From Clostridia bacterium (GTDB lineage Bacteria > Bacillota_A > Clostridia > Lachnospirales > Cellulosilyticaceae), in NCBI GenBank assembly GCA_029239935.1, contig JARBTY010000095.1:1-10654 (forward strand): 10,654 bases of DNA, in the 5' to 3' direction. Both the position numbers and the translations under genes were made by a program. Of this stretch, positions 7,167-10,654 are shown in pieces (position 1 is the stretch's first letter; each line of letters begins with the position of its first letter). Below the pieces are notes generated by a model. That model was not told the DNA's origin. It ran no database searches and saw only the letters and a list, made by a program, of their open reading frames with translations.

Positions 7167-8510
7167 ATGAAAAAGATGATAACAATGCTGCTAGTAATCG
7201 TAATGATGATATCATTAGCAGGCTGTGGTAATGCTGGAACTGCTAAAACTAATCAGGAGGCAAGTGCAGAAAAAACTGTTCCAGAGACGACTACAAGCAA
7301 AACAGAGGAGAATGAGCCTGTTACACTCAGGTTTTCTTGGTGGGGCGGCGATGCAAGACATGAAGCGACTTTAGCGGTCGTTGATCTATTTCAAAAGCAA
7401 TATCCTTGGATTACTATTGAGGCTGAATACAGTGCACAGGATGGCTACAATGATAAGCTGATGACCCAACTAGCCTCTGGAACAGCACCAGATATTATGC
7501 AAATTGAAACAGGAGCAGGACCTGAATATTTTGAGCAAGGGCAGCTTTATAACTTATCTGAATTAGATATTGATTTTTCAAATTTTGATGAAGGGTTCTT
7601 GATTAATAATGGACACTTTGGCTCAGACAGCCAATATGCTATACCTATGGGAAAAGCCGGAAGTGCTATTATCGTTAACCAAGATTTAGCAGAAAAAATA
7701 GGAATTGACTTTACGACAGAGTATGATTGGAATCAGCTCCTTGAGTGGGGCAAAAAAGTTCAAGCCTATGACCCTTCTTTATATCTTATTTCTGGGAACC
7801 TTGATTTTATGATGGCTTTTGTCATGCGTACATGGGGAAGGCAGATGAACGGTCAGCCCATTATCGGACCTGATTCAAAACTAGTTATGACAGAAGAACA
7901 GTTTGAAAAAGTCTTAACTTTTGTAAAAGACCTGTATGAAACTAAAACAGCAGTACCGTTATCTTATATGGCTTCCTATGGAACAAGTAATCAAGATGAT
8001 CCCAACTGGATTGCTGGTAAATATGTGTGTAATGTTGGCTACACCTCATCTGTAGAGGTTATGGCAGCAGCAAATCCTAATGCTAAGTACATAGCAGGGA
8101 ATATGCCTATTTTAACAGATGCTTTAAGTGACGGATGGGTTAATGACTGTCCTCAATATGTGGGTATTTATGCAAAAAGTAAACATCCTAAAGAAGCAGC
8201 CATGTTTTTAGACTTCTTTTTCAATAACGATGAAGCCATTAAAACTTTAGGAACCGTCAGGTCTGTACCACCTACAGCTAAAGCACAGGAAATCACAGAA
8301 GCTGCAGGGTCTTTAAATCCACTCACTAAAATGGCTGTTGATGTAAGTCAGAAGTATAATGGGGTGTCAGATAGTGGTAAAACAACAAGCGCTGAAGTTA
8401 CAGCTATTCTTAAAGATGCTTATGAAACAGTAGCTTATGGAGTAAAAACACCAGCAGAAGCAGCTAAAGAAGCGGTATCTCTAATCAATGACTATTTGGC
8501 AGTTCAATAA
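7167..8510 (+). CDS. Sugar ABC transporter substrate-binding lipoprotein (solute-binding family 1)
   Basis: A 447-residue extracellular solute-binding protein of the CUT1 type, expected to be anchored to the outer face of the membrane and to deliver a mono- or oligosaccharide to the two permeases encoded next. The lipoprotein signal peptide ends in L-A-G-C, with C20 the predicted lipidation site. It is followed by a Thr/Glu/Lys-rich linker to about 50 and the folded domain beginning V-T-L-R-F-S-W-W-G-G-D (52-62). The A-P-D-I-M-Q-I segment starting near 107 is typical of family 1, and tryptophan and tyrosine residues that could stack on sugars are frequent. TAGGGGGG 8 bases before the ATG supports the start. 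Substrate is inferred as xylo-oligosaccharide from the downstream GH43 gene; arabino-oligosaccharides or other glycans remain possible. Confidence 0.92.
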   Translation: MKKMITMLLVIVMMISLAGCGNAGTAKTNQEASAEKTVPETTTSKTEENEPVTLRFSWWGGDARHEATLAVVDLFQKQYPWITIEAEYSAQDGYNDKLMTQLASGTAPDIMQIETGAGPEYFEQGQLYNLSELDIDFSNFDEGFLINNGHFGSDSQYAIPMGKAGSAIIVNQDLAEKIGIDFTTEYDWNQLLEWGKKVQAYDPSLYLISGNLDFMMAFVMRTWGRQMNGQPIIGPDSKLVMTEEQFEKVLTFVKDLYETKTAVPLSYMASYGTSNQDDPNWIAGKYVCNVGYTSSVEVMAAANPNAKYIAGNMPILTDALSDGWVNDCPQYVGIYAKSKHPKEAAMFLDFFFNNDEAIKTLGTVRSVPPTAKAQEITEAAGSLNPLTKMAVDVSQKYNGVSDSGKTTSAEVTAILKDAYETVAYGVKTPAEAAKEAVSLINDYLAVQ

Positions 8511-8533
8511 AATAAATCATTATAAATAAGGAG

Positions 8534-8569
8534 AATGAGATATCCCTTAAAAGATATCTCATTTTTTTT
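8534..8569 (+). terminator. Intercistronic hairpin with T-tract between binding-protein and permease genes
   Basis: AATGAGATATC (8534-8544) pairs perfectly with GATATCTCATT (8553-8563) around an 8-base loop, and eight consecutive T residues follow (8562-8569). This is a textbook intrinsic terminator shape. It sits 24 bases after the binding-protein stop and before the permease ribosome binding site at 8574. No promoter is evident between it and the permease. It probably works as a partial terminator or 3' mRNA stabiliser, giving more binding protein than permease. Confidence 0.85.
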
Positions 8570-8586
8570 AGAAAGAGGGGACAATA

Positions 8587-9477
8587 ATGAAAAAATCAGC
8601 CATACGAAAAAGGGGTTATCAAGCCTATTTTTACTTATTGCCTTGGTTAATAGGACTTGTGGTGTTGCAGATTTATCCGTTTTTGGCATCATTATATTAT
8701 TCATTTACCGATTATAATGCTTTCGGCAAAATCAATTTTATAGGAGTTAATAACTATATTAATCTATTTACAAAAGACAAAGAGTTTTATAAAGCTTTAA
8801 GCATCACTATACGGTACACATTACTTACTGTTCCAGGGAAAATACTGATGTCATTGATTATAGCCGTCATGCTGAATAAGGCTAGAAGGGGGATTGGTAT
8901 TATAAGAACGGTATATTACCTGCCTTCACTTTTTGGGGGAAGCATTGCGGTCGCTATTCTATGGAAGTTGCTCTTTATGGACAATGGTTTTATGAATGCA
9001 GCAGTGACGGCTTTTGGTGGCAATCCTGTCTCTTGGCTTGGAGACCCTAAGGTTGTACTGTATACTTTAAGTTCACTTGAAGTATGGCAGTTTGGATCTT
9101 CTATGGTGATGTTCCTTGCAGCGTTAAAACAGGTGCCTATATCTTTATATGAAGCTGCAGAGATAGATGGGGCGAATAAAATGCGTATTTTCTTTAAGAT
9201 CACCTTTCCGCAGATAACACCTATTCTCTTTTTTTCAGTTATTATGCAGTCTATTAATGCACTTCAAAACTTTACATCTGCCTTTGTTATTACTCAAGGG
9301 GGACCGGTCAAATCAACTTATATGTTGGGACTAAAACTTTATTATGATGGTTTTTCATACTATAAAATGGGATATGCTTCAGCAACTTCATGGATTATCT
9401 TCATGCTGATACTTGTGATGACTGTTTTTCTTTTTACCACATCCAAGTTCTGGGTGTTTTATGGAGATGAAGGCTAA
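8587..9477 (+). CDS. Sugar ABC transporter permease, MalF/UgpA/LacF type
   Basis: A 296-residue inner subunit of the CUT1 importer channel, expected to have six membrane segments. The first follows a basic N-terminus and contains I-Y-P-F-L-A-S-L-Y-Y-S-F-T-D-Y, the usual opening of the MalF/UgpA branch. The cytoplasmic EAA loop that docks on the ATPase is clear: E-A-A-E-I-D-G-A (189-196), then F-P-Q-I-T-P. A late segment with T-Q-G-G-P (around 236-240) is also a hallmark of this branch. AGAGGGG 6 bases before the ATG supports the start. It lies 76 bp after the binding-protein gene and 40 bp before the second permease. It lacks the long N-terminal extension of enterobacterial MalF, as usual for Gram-positive members. 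Confidence 0.94.
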   Translation: MKKSAIRKRGYQAYFYLLPWLIGLVVLQIYPFLASLYYSFTDYNAFGKINFIGVNNYINLFTKDKEFYKALSITIRYTLLTVPGKILMSLIIAVMLNKARRGIGIIRTVYYLPSLFGGSIAVAILWKLLFMDNGFMNAAVTAFGGNPVSWLGDPKVVLYTLSSLEVWQFGSSMVMFLAALKQVPISLYEAAEIDGANKMRIFFKITFPQITPILFFSVIMQSINALQNFTSAFVITQGGPVKSTYMLGLKLYYDGFSYYKMGYASATSWIIFMLILVMTVFLFTTSKFWVFYGDEG

Positions 9478-9517
9478 TTGAAATATAAAATGACGACACA
9501 AAGAAAGGAGTGAGAGA

Positions 9518-10366
9518 ATGAATAGAAAAATGAAGAAAAGTATTTGGGAGAGTGTTGTTTATATCTTTTTAATCATCGCGGGCATTGCTATGATTTATCC
9601 TCTCATTTGGATGTTTCTAGCAAGCTTTAAATCAAACGAGGAAATATTTGGGAGTCTCAAATTTTTGCCTTCGCAGTTCAGCTGGCAAGCTTATAGAGAT
9701 GGCTGGAAAAGTGCAGGGGGCATTACATATGATAAATTTTTCTTAAATACTTTTATACTGGTTATTCCAACGACAGTTTTTACGTTAATATCTAGTTCAT
9801 TAGTGGCCTATGGTTTTGCACGTTTTGAATTTAAGGGAAAAAAGCTGCTTTTTATGCTGCTTATTGCAACACTTATGCTCCCCAACGCAGTTATTATCAT
9901 TCCTAGGTACACGATTTACAGATCAATAGGTGCTTTGGATACGTATTGGACCTTTTATCTGCCTGCACTTTTGGGGTGTTATCCCTTTTTTACGTATATG
10001 CTCATTCAGTTTTTAAGAGGACTTCCGAAGGAACTGGACGAATCGGCTTATATTGATGGATGCGGGAGTTTAAAAACATTTGTGCATATTCTGCTGCCTC
10101 TTTTAAAGCCTTCTTTATTTTCGGCAGGGTTGTTCCAGTTTTTATGGACCTATAATGACTATTTTAATTCCTTAATTTATATTAATACGGTTAGTAAATA
10201 TACAGTATCTTTGGCACTGCGGCTTTCACTGGATGCAGAAACTGTTGTACAATGGAATAAAGTCATGGCGATGGCATGCGTGGCGGTACTTCCAGTGGTT
10301 GTCTTATTTTTCTTATGCCAAAGATATTTTGTAGAGGGTATTTCAACATCCGGATTAAAAGGATAA
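9518..10366 (+). CDS. Sugar ABC transporter permease, MalG/UgpE/AraQ type
   Basis: A 282-residue partner permease that forms the translocation channel with the product of the preceding gene. The basic N-terminus leads into a first membrane segment (about 11-33) ending in I-Y-P-L-I-W-M-F-L-A-S-F-K, a MalG-branch hallmark. The EAA loop reads D-E-S-A-Y-I-D-G-C-G (174-183), followed by L-P-L-L-K-P. A variant Ser-Ala-Tyr replaces the usual Ala-Ala. The last segment precedes Q-R-Y-F-V-E-G-I-S-T-S-G-L-K-G, the typical C-terminus. AAAGGAG 7 bases upstream fixes the start. The xylosidase gene begins 30 bp after the stop, with no terminator between, so they are very likely co-transcribed. No ATPase gene follows directly. 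Confidence 0.95.
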   Translation: MNRKMKKSIWESVVYIFLIIAGIAMIYPLIWMFLASFKSNEEIFGSLKFLPSQFSWQAYRDGWKSAGGITYDKFFLNTFILVIPTTVFTLISSSLVAYGFARFEFKGKKLLFMLLIATLMLPNAVIIIPRYTIYRSIGALDTYWTFYLPALLGCYPFFTYMLIQFLRGLPKELDESAYIDGCGSLKTFVHILLPLLKPSLFSAGLFQFLWTYNDYFNSLIYINTVSKYTVSLALRLSLDAETVVQWNKVMAMACVAVLPVVVLFFLCQRYFVEGISTSGLKG

Positions 10367-10396
10367 AAACAATTTAGTGAGTAAGGGGGTTACTTT

Positions 10397-10654
10397 ATGG
10401 CTTATGCAGCAAATCCAATTCTTTCAGGGTTTAATCCCGATCCGTCCATACTGAGAGTAGGAAATGACTATTATATTGCCACATCTACTTTTGAGTGGTT
10501 TCCTGGTGTGCAGATTCATCATTCAAGAGATCTCATCAACTGGGAGTTAATAACTCATCCGTTAGATAGAGTATCTCAGCTTAATATGTTAGGAAACCAG
10601 AGTTCCTGCGGTGTGTGGGCACCATGCCTTTCCTATGATCAAGGGACCTATTAT
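10397..10654 (+). CDS. Glycoside hydrolase family 43 beta-xylosidase, 5' end
   Basis: The first 86 residues of a GH43 enzyme that resembles xylan 1,4-beta-xylosidases (probably subfamily 11), which release xylose from the non-reducing end of xylo-oligosaccharides; many also have alpha-L-arabinofuranosidase activity. The N-terminal blade reads [12 protein letters not shown] (6-17), where D15 is the expected catalytic general base. It is followed by [24 protein letters not shown] and G-V-W-A-P-C-L-S-Y, all strongly conserved in this group. There is no signal peptide, so it acts in the cytoplasm on imported oligosaccharides. AAGGGGG about 7 bases before the ATG supports the start. The full protein should be over 500 residues and continues beyond the window, so the other catalytic residues are not visible. 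Confidence 0.93.
   Translation, partial: MAYAANPILSGFNPDPSILRVGNDYYIATSTFEWFPGVQIHHSRDLINWELITHPLDRVSQLNMLGNQSSCGVWAPCLSYDQGTYY

Noticed and set aside
8504..8717. Short open frames on both strands across the gap between binding-protein and permease genes
   Set aside because: Both run through the hairpin terminator at 8534-8569 and overlap the true permease start; neither has a proper ribosome binding site.
8916..9203. Minus-strand open frame of 95 codons inside the first sugar permease gene
   Set aside because: It is fully antisense to conserved MetI-type permease sequence and lacks any family resemblance or start signal.
1..10654. Search for CRISPR arrays, insertion sequences, attachment sites, tRNA or rRNA genes and defence or toxin systems
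   Set aside because: No regularly spaced repeats, transposase-like frames, terminal repeats or RNA-gene signatures were seen. All long frames fall in ordinary transport, regulatory and hydrolase families.

Overview
The window looks like chromosome of a low-GC, Gram-positive anaerobe of the class Clostridia. The supporting signs are AT-rich intergenic DNA, strong purine-rich ribosome binding sites (AAGGAGG or GGGGG types), lipoprotein signal peptides, a YesM/YesN-type two-component system, and a sugar ABC importer beside a cytoplasmic GH43 beta-xylosidase. A plant-polysaccharide-degrading member of the Lachnospirales is a reasonable guess, but this is inference from gene content.

Layout. (1) 1-332: the 3' end of an osmoprotectant (glycine betaine/choline-type) ABC substrate-binding domain, followed by a symmetric hairpin terminator at 411-441. 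(2) 499-879, minus strand: a small DUF805 membrane protein, divergent from the next operon. (3) 1163-4165: a three-gene MacB/LolCDE-like ABC operon, in the order FtsX-type permease, LolD/MacB-type ATPase, lipoprotein membrane-fusion protein with a long coiled coil. It is closed by a strong hairpin at 4243-4299. (4) 4477-7000: a response regulator (REC plus AraC-type HTH) and a YesM-type sensor histidine kinase, 4 bp apart. (5) 7167-10366: a CUT1 carbohydrate importer consisting of a lipoprotein binding protein and two MalF/MalG-type permeases. A terminator-like hairpin lies between the binding-protein gene and the first permease gene. (6) 10397-10654: the 5' end of a GH43 beta-xylosidase that runs off the window.

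How the genes work together. Blocks 4 to 6 form a coherent carbohydrate utilisation locus. The kinase probably senses an extracellular sugar signal, directly or through the binding protein. The regulator would activate the transporter genes, the importer would take up oligosaccharides (xylo-oligosaccharides are the best guess), and the signal-peptide-less GH43 enzyme would cut them in the cytoplasm. No importer ATPase is present before the xylosidase gene, so a shared ATPase of the MsmK/MsiK type encoded elsewhere is expected. Block 3 is an independent export or lipid/peptide-handling system of unknown substrate.

I see no CRISPR array, mobile element, RNA gene or broken gene. All families here are known. 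The points most worth a second look are regulatory: the intercistronic hairpin after the binding-protein gene, the repeated GTAAA-GA motif upstream of it, and the unusual make-up of the ABC/membrane-fusion operon.
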